From assembly GCF_958979055.1 (NCBI RefSeq), contig NC_084893.1, positions 29,114,487-29,178,486 of the forward strand: 64,000 bases of DNA, written 5' to 3'. Below, piece by piece: positions 1 to 11,400 of this stretch; position 1 is the first letter of the stretch; each line of letters begins with the position of its first letter. Both the position numbers and the translations under genes were made by a program. The notes under the pieces are model-generated. The model saw only the letters and a list, made by a program, of their open reading frames with translations, was not told the DNA's origin and searched no databases. Origin of the DNA: Alnus glutinosa. Its lineage: Eukaryota; Streptophyta; Magnoliopsida; Fagales; Betulaceae.

Positions 1-688
1 ATAGAAAGTGGCTGTGAGTGAATGAGGCAGCATGGAGCACGGTGGACCAACATTCTATTTTGACATCTTTTACAAGTGGGTCTGGGTGTGGCCTCAGCCT
101 TCAGCTAGCCCATGTTTGTAGCCATCAACTTGCTTGTTCACTGTCTCATTTGCCACATGGGGGACCTTTTTACCATCTTATGGAAAATCCACTAGGCAAG
201 TTTGTTGGGAACTAATCTATAAAATTTTATTTTTAGGTCTCGTTTAAGTTTGCAGTTTTAAAATATGCACGGTTTCAAAACGTGCGATTTGAAAACCCAT
301 TTTTCAAAAACGCCGTTAAGCGTTTGGTAAAAGTCGTGGTTAGGCCTTTAAAAGATCTGGTGTTTTTGAAAACGCACCCATTGCATGTGATTTTAAAACG
401 TCAAATTTCATATTTTCAAACCCTAAGATGAATTATTTTTGTTTACTTAATATGTGCAAGGATAGAATTATCTAAGAATAATATCAGAAACCCTAAGATG
501 AATTTAACCTTCTCTTTTTTTCTTTTTTCTTTTTGAAATCTTAAGATGAATTTAACCTAAATAGGATTATTATCTCATTATTATCATTTATGATTTGTGA
601 TCTTATTAGGATTAGAAATATTGTTTTATTATGATTTGAATTAGGCCAGGGGTTGTATTAGGTTTTTGGATAGGAGCACGAAGGATGA
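1..688. other. AT-rich intergenic DNA with a degenerate MITE end
   Basis: No gene is supported here. From about 236 the sequence GGTCTCGTTTAAGTTTGCAG opens a stretch rich in short alternating words (AAAACGTGCGATTTGAAAA type). This resembles one end of a non-autonomous DNA element. A related sequence in reverse orientation ends near 21225, so at least two members of the family lie in the window. Around 555-640 and 765-835 there are two similar AT-rich blocks (TTATTATCTCAT...TTTATGATTTGT), which suggests an old local duplication. Confidence 0.5.
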
Positions 689-1089
689 ATATATTATCCT
701 TTAGAATTGTAATTTCATTCAATAAGCTTCAAGGTGAGGTTAATCGGAAAGAAACTGCATGGACATAGAATTATTATCTCATGCATTATCTCGTTTATGA
801 TTTGTAATTTTATTTGGATTATAATTTTTATTTTTTTATTTTTTTTGAAAAGATTGGATTATAAAAATTATTTACTATTATATTCACCTAGAACTTTTAT
901 ATATGTATTAGTGAAATTATTTTGTTGTATAATATTATCCATATTTTTATTATCATCACTAAAACTTATTTTTTTAAGAAGAGAAGCAACTATTTGTGAT
1001 CCTCTGTGTGAAAGGGTAATTGATTCATAAGGGGATATTCTTCATGAACAATCTCATTAGTTTGTAATTTCATCCAGCTATTTTTAGCT

Positions 1090-2324
1090 CTACTGATTGG
1101 ATCTTTGATTGCAAATAAAATGACTTCAGGATATTATAATGGTCCAGGAAGAATACCTAGGAATAATTACAAAAGAAATACACAACGCATACTTCTGTAA
1201 CTCGTAATTGGTATCCTAAACTCACACCTCTAGATATACAATTTGAAGAAAGAGAATTAGGAATAAGAGCGACTTACACAGCTGATGCTTTGTATGAATA
1301 GAATATAGATGGTTTGTCAGAATATGAAATTTTGAATGTCTTACATGAAATGATGATGGTAGCAAATGCTTATAAATGTGCTAATAGATCAGATCATTAG
1401 GTAGCAAGTAGTTTAATAATAGGATTTACAGGTCAATTAAAAGGATGGTGTGATAATACATTAACAGAAGAACAAATATCATATTTAAAAACAACTTATA
1501 AAACTGATGTTGCTGGGAATTTTATAACAAATGAGCATAATCAACCTATAGAAGATGCTGTTAATACTTTAATATTTGCAATTACAAAACAGTTCGTAGG
1601 AGATCCATCAGTATATAGAGAAAATATTTATGATAGTTTATAACATTTAAAATGCCCTACTTTAACAGATTTTAGATGGTATAAGGATGTCTTTCTTTCA
1701 AGAGTATTAATCAGAACGGATAATAAAGCCCTTTATTGGAAAGAAAAATTTATAGGAGGATTACCAAAATATTTTGCTCATAAGGTTAGAGAAAAATTAA
1801 ATAATGATGGTCACAATGATTATACAAGTCTTACTTATAGAGAAATTATTAATGCAATAAAACATATAGGATTAAATTTGTGTAATGATTTAAGACTAAC
1901 AAATCAATTAAAAAAGGATATGAAATATGTCAAACAAGAATTATGATCTTTTTGTGAACAATATGGTTTTCCCCATTTGATAGCACCATCCACTAAACAT
2001 AAGCATACAAAATATAGTAATAAGAAAATGAAGTCATATAAACCCTATAAGAAATATTATGAAGCAAAAAACTCTAAAAGTTTTCAACCAAATAAATTTA
2101 AGCATAATAAAAAACAACATGTTTGTTATAAATGTAGACAAACTGGTTATTATAAAAATAATTGCAAAGTAAAAGATAAAATTAAAAAACTTAATATTGA
2201 TGATAAATTAAAATCTCAACTCTTAAATATATTATCTGAATCTGATACAGAATCTGAAGAATTATTTCAAATTGATGATAACAATACTACGTCCCAAGAT
2301 GAATATTCTGACTCAAGTGAATAA
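1090..2324 (+). pseudogene. Coat/gag-like protein region with CCHC knuckle, broken
   Basis: The translated frame resembles the capsid region of plant pararetroviruses. It has a conserved tract around a double-Trp-like packing motif (about 1430-1450), a helical middle part, a Lys-rich basic stretch (about 1990-2110) and a zinc knuckle at about 2129-2165. An acidic Asp/Glu/Ser-rich tail follows and ends at the stop near 2322. Several in-frame stops (for example near 1300, 1397, 1640 and 1945) break the frame. The last open portion is 1977-2324. The knuckle reads CYKCRQTGYYKNNC, so the usual zinc-binding His is Tyr and the finger is probably non-functional. The assignment is a family resemblance judged by eye. 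Confidence 0.65.
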
Positions 2325-2360
2325 AATGAAATAGGATTTTGTTTCTGCAAAGATAAGAAT

Positions 2361-2804
2361 ATGTGTACATGTAGAAAAAAAATAAATACTTTAACAAGAG
2401 AAGAAAGAATAATATTAGAACTAATAGACCAAATTGAAGATCCAGAAACAAAAATAAAATATTTATCACAAATTAGCCAAAAAGAAAAAATTATTACTAA
2501 TGGCATAAATTATAATTTTACTGATGTTTTTAATAGATTTAAAAAAGAAAAACGTTCTATTACAATACAAGATTTACAATTAGAAATAAGTAATATAAAA
2601 CAAGAAATTAAAGAATTAAAACTGTTATTTATATCAGGAATAATGACACCCAGAACAATTCAAAATCCTAAGCGCCTTACTCCAGCGGAGAAAGGAAAAG
2701 CTAAAGTGAATGAGTATGAAGAATTTACAGCGGAAATTCAACAAAAAATTTCTCAACGGATTAAGTTTCTTAATCCGGATAACTCTAATAGTATCATCCT
2801 GTAA
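2361..2804 (+). pseudogene. Coiled-coil ORF downstream of the coat-like region
   Basis: An open frame of 147 codons starts 36 bases after the coat-like stop, in the same orientation. It is Lys/Glu/Ile-rich. It contains a heptad-like segment (LQLEISNIKQEIKELKLL, about residues 73-90) expected to form a coiled coil, and then a Pro/Lys-rich linker. Similar small ORFs follow the capsid region in related plant retroelements, so it was probably part of the same polyprotein before stops accumulated. I recognise no enzymatic motif. Function is unknown. Confidence 0.45.
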
Positions 2805-2876
2805 GAAGTTCTTCAAACTTTTGCCAAATTTTTAGGGGATAATTCCAATAATTACCATTTTCATATTCAAACACTA

Positions 2877-3702
2877 TTGGATAATCTAACTCGAACTTTC
2901 ACTAAAATACACAGAAATCTTCATGAAAAACCTATGAAAGCCCTCGAGTATCATTTAATCTGCAATGAGATTTTGTTACAATCCATTGCCTCTTATAATA
3001 ATCCGCCAGCGGCGAAGATTATTAATTGGGCCAGATCTCCCACTGAGATCTACCAGATCCAAAGAATTAGTCCTAAGGAAATGAGAAAAGCTCGACAAAG
3101 GATTCTTGACCTTTCTGGTGAGATCCAAAATCTTATTTTTCATAATCCTTTCATATACTGAATATTTTGATAGATGGATTTAGAGAATGATGATAATTGC
3201 CAATGGAGAAGATATAGAATATAAGAAAGTCTATGGTGAAAAGTCTCTTAGGGTTTTTGAACCTCATTTTAGCTTTCTTGGATTAATTTATATTCTTGAA
3301 AAAGATTATGGTATATCCAAGCAAAGTATGAATAGAGATTGGGAACATTATGAAATAGAAAGTCCTGAATTAGGAGCACATCTTTTTAAATAATGATTTT
3401 TATCATATTATCCTGTCAAGCATAATAAAAAATTACGCGACTTTCCTCCCATAATCCATAATATTGTAAAAAATATACGACGGAATTTACAGAAACAGCA
3501 TCCAGGCATGAATGTTAATCAATCTACTGTCCTGAGAATTTGGAGTACAGTTCCAGAATTTGATCCAGAAAATTGTATGGAAGTCAAACCAGCTCAACAT
3601 TGCATCTTAATCAACCCTTCTAGTAGTGATCAAGTTGCTGAATTAAGAATGGGAATGATTCCTCTTAAATTGCATGATTCATTAGGAATTATGAACTTAT
3701 AG
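2877..3702 (+). pseudogene. Fragmented element ORFs of unknown function
   Basis: Three short open frames in one orientation (2877-3161, 3187-3393 and 3508-3702) are separated by stops and frameshifts. The first is helical, with a motif of the type QRISPKEMRKARQRIL. The second is rich in aromatic residues (FSFLGLIYILEKDYGIS). The third starts MNVNQSTVLRIWSTVPEF. They continue the same coding orientation and base composition as the coat-like ORF and so belong to the element. None contains a recognisable polymerase, protease or RNase H signature. Confidence 0.4.
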
Positions 3703-3988
3703 AGGATTTTTAAGAAAAAAAAGCTATGATAAATGCTGTCCAAGAATTATCTCCAGTAAAAAAAGTCTTAGCTAAGAATGATAGAATTATTATTTTTGGA
3801 AAAGATATTTCTGATTTAGGAATCTAGGAGAAACTTCTTCGTCAAAGCAAATATATCTACCAAAATGAGAAGTGGGGGAATCAGACAGACATGAGTCCTA
3901 TAGATATTATAGATAAAAGCATTGCATTAGACTCAAATGGTACGAAACGATTAGAATATTGCACATACCGTAATGAATGAGGGCATGA

Positions 3989-4612
3989 TAGGGGCGGAAG
4001 GGAGGGGCCCCCCTTCACCTCCCAAAAATTCTTCTTACAGTTGTAAAATTCCTACCTATGCTTGGATTGCCCACCCTCACCAACTCATGGGAGCAAATTT
4101 GCCTACCTTCCACCGTGATTTACTTTTTCTACCCTTGGTTTCATCATTTTAGCTGTTTCTGTAATTAAGTTAAAAAACTTACAGAGTTACAGTCCAAAGG
4201 TTGAAGACGACGAAAGCCCTCTTTTTTCTTTTTCTTTTTTTTTTTTTTTTCCAAAATGCACCGTTTGAGGCTTGAGCTTTGTTTTATCAAAAAAACGCAC
4301 CGTTTAACTAAAAGGAAGTCATCTGGGCACACACGACTTGAAAACTTTTTGTTTTACCATTTTTTATTTATTTTTGTTTAAAAAACTGCACCTACTTTAA
4401 CTAAGCTGAAAAGTGAAGTGACAAAGCACTGCCCATGACTTCATAGGCTTTTGTTTATACCTAGCTAAACACAAAATATGTTGTTTGTTGAAATTAAATA
4501 TCTTGCGGCATAGATGAATTCTACAAAATATACTTTTTTGTTCAAATTTATTTATATTTTATTCATTAAAAAAAAATGCCCACTCTGGATTAAAATCCTG
4601 GGTCCGCCATTG
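3989..4612. mobile_element. hAT-like non-autonomous insertion in the retroelement
   Basis: The left end reads TAGGGGCGGA. The reverse complement of the right end reads CAATGGCGGA, giving a 10 bp imperfect terminal inverted repeat with GGCGGA identical. The flanks share CATGA(T): GGGCATGA on the left and ATCATGAT on the right, consistent with a decayed 8 bp target duplication of the hAT type. The reading frame of the host element is interrupted at the left flank and resumes in register after the right flank, which supports a clean insertion. The interior is non-coding, with poly-T tracts and no transposase. Confidence 0.7.
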
Positions 4613-4753
4613 ATCATGATACATTCATATGTGATTATCCAGGAAATGAATGGTGACCTACTTTCACGGATCATGATTATGATTTATATGATGATTATTA
4701 TAGTGACGATTAACAGGAATAATTGCACTAAGGGGTATTATTTGAAGAAGCAT

Positions 4754-4997
4754 TTATGATATGAAGACTTTATGAATCCTTATCAGTTTTGTATTATGAC
4801 ATGAATTATGACATAAATACTTTTGAAGAAGCATTTATGATATGAAGACTTTATGAATCAGACTTTATCAGTTCCGCCGACGCAAAAGACAAAATAATCA
4901 TGTTCAAGAATTATTGCTGCATCCGCCGACGCAAAAGACAAACTAATCAATGTTCAAGAATTATTGCTGCTCAAAAGACTCAAGAATTATTGCTGCT
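4754..4997. repeat. Short tandem repeats upstream of the element promoter
   Basis: A unit containing TTTATGATATGAAGACTTTA occurs at about 4754 and again at about 4830. A second unit of ~49 bp, with CCGCCGACGCAAAAGACAAA near its start and TTCAAGAATTATTGCTGC at its end, occurs at 4872-4920 and 4921-4970, with a partial copy to 4997. The array ends about 115 bp before the TATA box, where enhancer repeats would be expected in a pararetroviral or LTR promoter. Confidence 0.7.
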
Positions 4998-5109
4998 TTT
5001 ACTGTTAAGAAGACATGTAGAATATTAAATTATTGTTATCTTTACTGTTCAAAAATATATGCGAAATCTTTACTATTATTCATATTTGTAATTTTCCTTT
5101 TCTTTTAGC

Positions 5110-5120
5110 CTATAAAAGGC
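5110..5120 (+). promoter_or_regulatory. TATA box of the pararetrovirus-like element
   Basis: The sequence CCTATAAAAGGC is a strong plant TATA box. It lies after the coding remnants and before the tRNA-like primer site at 5453, the order expected for a pararetroviral genomic-RNA promoter (TATA, leader, primer site). The promoter-to-primer-site distance is about 340 bp. Confidence 0.6.
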
Positions 5121-5452
5121 TTGTAACATATGTTAGAAAGCAGAGGTCTTTTGAGACACAACTCAAAGAGAAAACTTGATTGCCTATCGTCCTTAGCCTT
5201 TCAATCTTGTAAAATTTTCTATCTTTCCTTTCCTTTCATTAAATCTTCCAGCCTCTGCATCAACGCTTTGAAGCTTGTAATTATTCCAACTTTGAATCAA
5301 TATATCAAGTAAGAATGTTTGTTACTTCATCTCTATCTTCACTAAATGATTCTCCTTTATATTATGTGTTTGAATTATTTTATTAAATTATTATCTTAAA
5401 TTATCTTCATTATTGAACTGTCATACTTATTACTATCACCTGAGTTAGTTTA

Positions 5453-5465
5453 TGGTATCAAAGCC
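5453..5465 (+). other. Primer-binding-site-like sequence (initiator tRNA-Met)
   Basis: TGGTATCAAAGCC matches the primer site used by plant caulimovirids and many LTR elements (TGGTATCAGAGC) with one mismatch in the first 12 bases. The sequence just before it does not end in CA, so it is not an obvious LTR junction. It lies only about 12 bases before the right-hand bracketing direct repeat. Confidence 0.6.
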
Positions 5466-5514
5466 ATATATATATATATATTATCCTTTAGAATTTTAAT
5501 TAATTTCATTCAAT

Positions 5515-6186
5515 TCTTATCGTAAGCCTGTTGTCGTTTGATAAAAGTATTAATTTTCTTAAACATTTATCGTTTAATTGGGATAATACTCCACAAGTAA
5601 ATTAATTAAATTCGAAATTTGGGGTATTTTCCTTATAAAAGAAAAAAAGGAAGGCAGGTGTCAAGCTAAAAATGATAATAAGTCTGATAATTAATTAGAC
5701 AGATAAACATCATTAAAAAGAGGATATCATTCTTCGTGTTCTTGATATGGTAGAGAGATTTTCATGAGCCCCTTGGTTACCATACTATTGCCCTTCCCAT
5801 ATCTTCTTCTTTTTCCTTTTTTCCTTTTTTTTTTTTAATTAATTTTTTGCACTTCCCATATCTCACACGCAAGAGATCTCCATTGTCACATCTGAAGCAG
5901 ACTAAGCAGTGAAACCTTACCCCATACAAGATTGACTAAATTGATCATAACCACTTCATTAGTCTCCCAACTATCTCCATTAAAGCTCGAATTAGCTGTC
6001 AAGCAGCTCCAATCTTGAAGGTCTAAAATCAACCTGGCTCTCAACAGCCAAACCTACCTAATTCACTTCACTATATGTAGAAAACATATTATTCCGTTTG
6101 TTAATGCTTTTTTTTTTTAAAAAAAAAAATGTTATTTTTTGTTTTTGTTTAAAAAAATAAAAAAATAAAAAATAAAAAGGAAAAAA
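5515..6186. other. Intergenic spacer, no gene seen
   Basis: AT-rich, with poly-T and poly-A tracts (about 5827-5837 and 6110-6130). No coding potential, RNA gene or clear repeat was recognised. Confidence 0.5.
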
Positions 6187-6641
6187 ACTCCACTTTTAAT
6201 CCTTGATCTTTCGTCCCTTCTTTTGAAAAAATGTATCTCAACTTTAAAAAGTGTCAATTTAGGGTATTCATCTTTTATTTTTATTTTTTTAATTTCAACA
6301 TTCCATTAAAATTTTTCGTTAAATCCTATCAAAATTTTCAAAATACCCTTATGTTTATTTTTAAAAAAACAAAATTTATAAAATTTTTCCAATATCCAGG
6401 CATGAATATTTTTGCAAATTCTGTTAAATTCTAACCAACACCTAAATCTTAGCAATTTTTTTTTTAAAAAAAAAAAATATGGGTATTGTGAAAATTTTGA
6501 CAGGATTTAACAAAAAATTCTAATGGATGGCTGAAATTGAAAAAAATTGAAAGATTGATACCCTAAATTGACACTTTTAAAAGTTTAGGTACCATTTTTC
6601 AAAACTGATGAAAGATCAGGGAATATAAGTGAAGTTCTCCC
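6187..6641. repeat. Fold-back MITE, family A copy 1
   Basis: A ~455 bp palindromic element. The left arm (6187-6360: TTTAAAAAGTGTCAATTTAG, then ATTTTTCGTTAAATCC) returns in reverse complement at 6480-6641 (GGATTTAACAAAAAATTC, then AAATTGACACTTTTAAAAG). The arms are about 85 percent alike by eye. The centre is poly-A/T. It has no coding capacity. Related copies lie at 7519-7941 and 54530-54850. Confidence 0.85.
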
Positions 6642-7518
6642 AAATAAAAATGATATACATACATCTTCTGCACATCTCCATACAATAACTTTTCAATTTT
6701 ACAATCGAATTTGTCCCATAAATCTAATGTTAAATTTGAAAATAAGATGTCACATAAATGTGAAATAGTTTTTAATTTTTTTTTAGAGGTTGTCTTTTGT
6801 TTTTTTTTTAAATGTTCTAAATGCCATAGGTTATTTTTTTTTATTTTTTTTTTTCTAATTTCAAATACATCTATTTGTCAACATAATATGACTCAATTAA
6901 TAGCATGTGATTCTTGTTTGACTATGCAACAACTATAGGGTCACGTGTGATAATTATTTATAATTACAAATATATTATAAATAAAAAATTAAAATTACCA
7001 ATCATATATATATATATATTTTATTTTTTATGAAAAATTACCAATCATAAATGTTTGCAGCTTAGCAGATAGCTTTCTTTCTAAGAAACAACGAAATGAT
7101 ATCTAGCCGTAGCCCCATATGTTTAGGAGATGGTGGACCAGAGAAATGAGAGAATCTCCCGAATTTATCGCCTTCTGTTTGCATGTCTTGGGAGAACAAA
7201 AACGCCCCTACCATGAGGTTGATTTCTTAATTTGCCTTTCAATTGAATTTAATCTTCTAATTAAGAGTAATTCCACTCTTCACAAAATTTAGAAATTTAA
7301 TAATTTAATTTAACTTTTTTTTTTTTTTTTTTTTAAGCAATTGATGGCATAGAAATCATTTAAAACATATCAGGTTAATAACTGCCGACTCGTAACGAAC
7401 ACCTGCTCTTTAATTAAGATTCTGACACACTCCACCTTAATAAGTATTAGAACTGTAGAGTCAAGGTTCGAATGCAATATTAATACAAAAAGGCGAGTTT
7501 ATAATTATAAATAAAAAA
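6642..7518. other. AT-rich intergenic spacer
   Basis: No gene recognised. It contains a TA microsatellite near 7004-7020 and a T-run near 7316-7335. Confidence 0.5.
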
Positions 7519-7941
7519 AACTTCACTTATAATTCCTGATATTTTATCACATTTGCAAAAAAGTACACAAACTTTAAAAAATGTCAATTTATGATATTCA
7601 TTTTTCAATTTTTTTCAAATTCAACCCTCCCCCGCAAGAATTTTTCGTTAAATCATGTCAAAATTCTCAAAATACCCATTTTTTTTAGAAAAAAAAATTG
7701 CTAGGGTTTTAGGTGTTGATCAAAATTTAATAGAATTTACAAAAATACACGCCTGCATCTTTTTTTAAAAAATAAATAAATACAGAGGTATTTTAAGAAT
7801 TTTTGATTAAGAATTTAATCGAAAATTCTAACAGACGGTTGAAATTGAAAAAATTAAAATATTGATAATTTAAATTGACATTTTTTAAAGTTTAAGTACA
7901 TATTTACAAAAATGATAAAAAAAAATCCAATTATAAGTGAA
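7519..7941. repeat. Fold-back MITE, family A copy 2
   Basis: Same architecture as the element at 6187. The left arm contains AACTTTAAAAAATGTCAATT and TTTTTCGTTAAATCATGTC. The right arm contains the complements (AATTGACATTTTTTAAAGTT and GATTAAGAATTTAATCGAAA). A (TG)n(GA)n microsatellite follows immediately at 7942-7970. Confidence 0.8.
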
Positions 7942-8428
7942 TATGTGTGTGTGTGTGTGTGTGAGAGAGAAATAGGACATACTTCCTTTCCCACGCTGTG
8001 TTCTCTATCTTAAATCTTCGGTTATTGACAAGGAATGAAAAACAGAGCAATATCTTAGCCTTAATTAATTTCCAAATATTATTACTTTCTAAAGAGTCGG
8101 ATCTTGTTAGGCATGAACACATATTGAAATGCATGCAAGATCAAAAAAGAGCCGTAATGTATATTCAGATTCATGCCGGAAAAGAAGGGCCCTATTTTTC
8201 CGGTCAGTTTAGTCTAGGATAGTTTCTTTACTTTGTCCAACAAACAGCTGGAACTTATCTGGGTCTCTTTGAACCACATTAAATGGAAGTTAATTTCAGC
8301 CTAAAAATAGAACTCTTCACGTAAAATTCTGAGAAGAATTTGATTTGATTTTTGTGTTCGATATATATTGGGTGTGTACAGTCTGTGTACGGTGTGAATT
8401 GCCTTAAAAAGGAAGAGTTGGGGTGTCT

Positions 8429-8438
8429 CTATATATAG
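8429..8438 (+). promoter_or_regulatory. TATA box of the OPT gene
   Basis: CTATATATAG lies about 60 bp upstream of the ATG at 8497. It is a canonical TATA box, and a start site about 30 bp further on would leave a short 5' leader of roughly 30-35 bp. Confidence 0.6.
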
Positions 8439-8496
8439 TTTTGTGCGGTTGAAGGAACTGAGGGATTTGGCGTTCTGTGTCCAAGGAGAAGGAGCC

Positions 8497-11400
8497 ATGA
8501 CAGGTTACGCTGAAAATGGAGTCCCTGTAAAATCGCCTGAGAAGCGTGAAACCAGTATCGACCTCACCGGTAAGCCATGACAGGTTTTCTTTGCATTTGT
8601 TGTTATCACCGATCGACTACGAACATGTTTTCTTATGATTATTTACTGCACGTGTGTAGACATAATAATATAATCCCCATAGAAAAGTTGAATCTTTCTT
8701 TGTGAATTTGACATTCAATGAGAGACAGATGAGATGATGACATGGGTCTGAAATATTGTAGAAGTTGATAGAAAAGGACCCAGAGTTATTGTTATTATTC
8801 AATTCTATTCATATTGATTATTACAGAAAGGATTCTTTTTGCCTGAATGAGTTTGTTTTTGTCATTGGGTTGAAGCAGGGGGTGAAGAAGAAAACGATAG
8901 CCCAATCGAGCAGGTTAGGCTGACGGTTTTACCGACCGACGACCCAACACAGCCGGCCTTGACATTTCGAACATGGGTTCTTGGGACGATATCATGTATC
9001 GTCCTTGCTTTTGTGAACCAATTTTTCGGGTACAGACAAAATCAGCTATCAATTTCCTCAGTCTCAGCACAAATTCTTGTGCTCCCTGTGGGGAAGCTAA
9101 TGGCTGCATGGCTTCCAACAACCGTAATTCGAGTCCCATTAACAGGCTGGTCCTTCTCATTGAATCCTGGGCCGTTCAGTCTGAAAGAGCATGTTCTGAT
9201 CACCATCTTTGCCAGCTCTGGAGCTGGTGGAGTGTATGCAGTTCATATTCTCACCAGTGTCAAGGCTTTCTACCACAGGGGACTCCATCCAGCAGCAGCC
9301 TTTCTGTTATCACAAACTACTCAGGTATTTTTGGTTTCTTGTTTTCGTTTCAATATCATCATTGCTGTAGGCAACCGACCCTGCTTTTTCTTATAACCGG
9401 ACTAATTCCCAGTACAAAAAGAGAAGAAACTTGGACAAAAAAGGAAGTAACTTGAACAAAAAGAAAGGAAATGACTTGGACAAATCTTTATTGTCGATAA
9501 CCTCATACCAATCAATCGAATACTTTCATTTCAGATATGAAATGCTCCAAATGTTCCTGGAAATTCTTGCTCCCATTGGACCATTTGTATCTCTATGCAT
9601 TAGGATCCTGATTCATAGATCTCTCGGTTTGAGAAATAAAAATACGAGGATCAAACCATTTCTTCTGGCTCTTTTTGTCCGGCCGACTCAAGGGAAACCT
9701 GACCAAATTGCTTACCACTCGAGCCAATTCCTTTCGGTTAACTGACCCTACTTTGCACATGGAGAATGTATGCTACAAGTGCCATCAATGTCTGTATACA
9801 GTGGTTCGTTGTATTTTTTTTTTTCCAATATCCCTCACTGTTTTGCATATGAAATTTTCAGATGCTTGGGTATGGATGGGCTGGACTGTTCAGAAAATAC
9901 CTTGTTGACTCCCCTTATATGTGGTGGCCTGCAAACCTTGTCCAAGTCTCTCTGTTCAGGTACTTTGCATCCTCTTTCCCTGTCTTATTCAACAACTGCA
10001 TGATACAGAGATTTCTTTCTCCATTATTTCTTCATATTGAACCAAGTTACGTACATGTGAAATACAGAGCATTGCATGAAAAGGAAAAGAGACCAAAGGG
10101 AGGACATACGAGGCTGCAATTCTTCTTCTTGGTTTTCGTTACAAGCTTTGCTTACTACCTCGTCCCAAGCTATCTTTTCCCTTCAATATCATATCTCTCC
10201 TTCGTTTGTTGGATTTGGAAGGACTCCATCACTGCCCAACAGATTGGTGGAGGCGTCCATGGCCTTGGACTAGGCTCAATGGGGTTTGACTGGTCCACCG
10301 TAGCTGGCTTCTTGGGCAGCCCTTTAGCCACTCCTGGATTTGCAATTGTCAATACTTTAATCGGATTTTTCGTGTTTGTCTATATCGTTAACCCGATTTT
10401 CTATTGGAGTAATGCATATGACGCTAAGAAGTTCCCACTCTTTTCCTCCCACACTTTCGACAGTGATGGCCAACGCTACAACTTAACCAGAATTCTAAAT
10501 CAGAAGACTTTCGATATTGATTATGCGGCTTACAACAGTTACAGCAAACTTTATCTAAGTATCTTCTTTGCCCTCACTTATGGGTTGAGCTTCGCAACTC
10601 TAACAGCTACTATTTCACATGTTGCCCTCTACAATGGAAAGTAAGCTTCTTGACATCAATTACAGTTCTGTTCTAGTTCTTTTTTTCTTGTAAACCCTGC
10701 TCGTAAGAACCGTGAATCGGTTGAGTGAGGACTCTAACAGCCGATCTAGCAAGCAGTCATGTTCTATATCTTGTGCTGTAGTCCTTTTGAGTTAACCAAC
10801 TTTTTCATGATATTCTTCGTTTTTTTTTTTTTTGGGACTGAGCAGAACAATTTGGCAACTGTGGAAGAGGACAACAGTTGCAGCAAAAGATCATCTCTCG
10901 GACGTGCATACAAGGCTGATGAAGAAGAACTATGAACAAGTCCCTCAATGGTGGTTTCATGCCATCTTGATTTCAATGGTGGCTCTTAGCTTATATGCTT
11001 GTGTAGGTTTTGACCAGCAGCTCCAACTCCCTTGGTGGGGACTTTTACTAGCCTGTGCCATTGCACTGTTTTTCACCTTACCCATCGGAGTTATTCAAGC
11101 CACAACAAACCAGGTATGTTCTTGCAATCAGCTGCATTTTCTGCATTTTTTAACAGGCTACATTTCTCAATAAACTGTGTTAATGTTAATTGCAGCAACC
11201 AGGGTTAAATGTGATTACAGAGTTGGTTATTGGATATCTTTACCCAGGGAAGCCCCTAGCTAACGTGGCTTTCAAGACCTATGGTTATATTAGCATGGCA
11301 CAAGCACTCTATTTTCTTAATGACTTCAAACTAGGTCATTATATGAAGATCCCTCCAAAATCTATGTTCATTGTTCAGGTCAGTACAAATTTATTTGATT

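Larger units (their letters stand above)
689..5514 (+). mobile_element. Decayed endogenous pararetrovirus-like element (caulimovirid type)
   Basis: This block carries a chain of interrupted same-strand reading frames. In order they are a coat/gag-like region with a zinc knuckle, a coiled-coil ORF, further short ORFs, a promoter-like region and a primer site resembling the one for initiator tRNA-Met. It is bracketed by a ~36 bp near-identical direct repeat (689-723 and 5477-5514). I see no reverse transcriptase, RNase H or aspartic protease motif, so it is defective and rearranged. Many stop codons and one inserted hAT-like element (about 3989-4612) confirm decay. The family assignment rests on the coat-like region, the zinc knuckle and the primer site. 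A related Ty3-type retroelement cannot be excluded. The missing LTR-like CA end before the primer site argues mildly for a pararetrovirus. Confidence 0.6.

Noticed and set aside
18..215. Short plus-strand open frame at the window start.
   Set aside because: No family resemblance, no promoter context, and low-complexity Ser/His composition. Likely chance.
8973..9455. 160-codon plus-strand frame.
   Set aside because: It is a different-frame overlap of OPT exon 2. The other frame carries the FGYRQNQLS and NPG motifs.
9862..10644. A continuous 260-codon OPT exon.
   Set aside because: The stretch 9960-10067 is not OPT-like and has GT and AG borders. Removing it gives the [16 protein letters not shown] sequence expected of the family.
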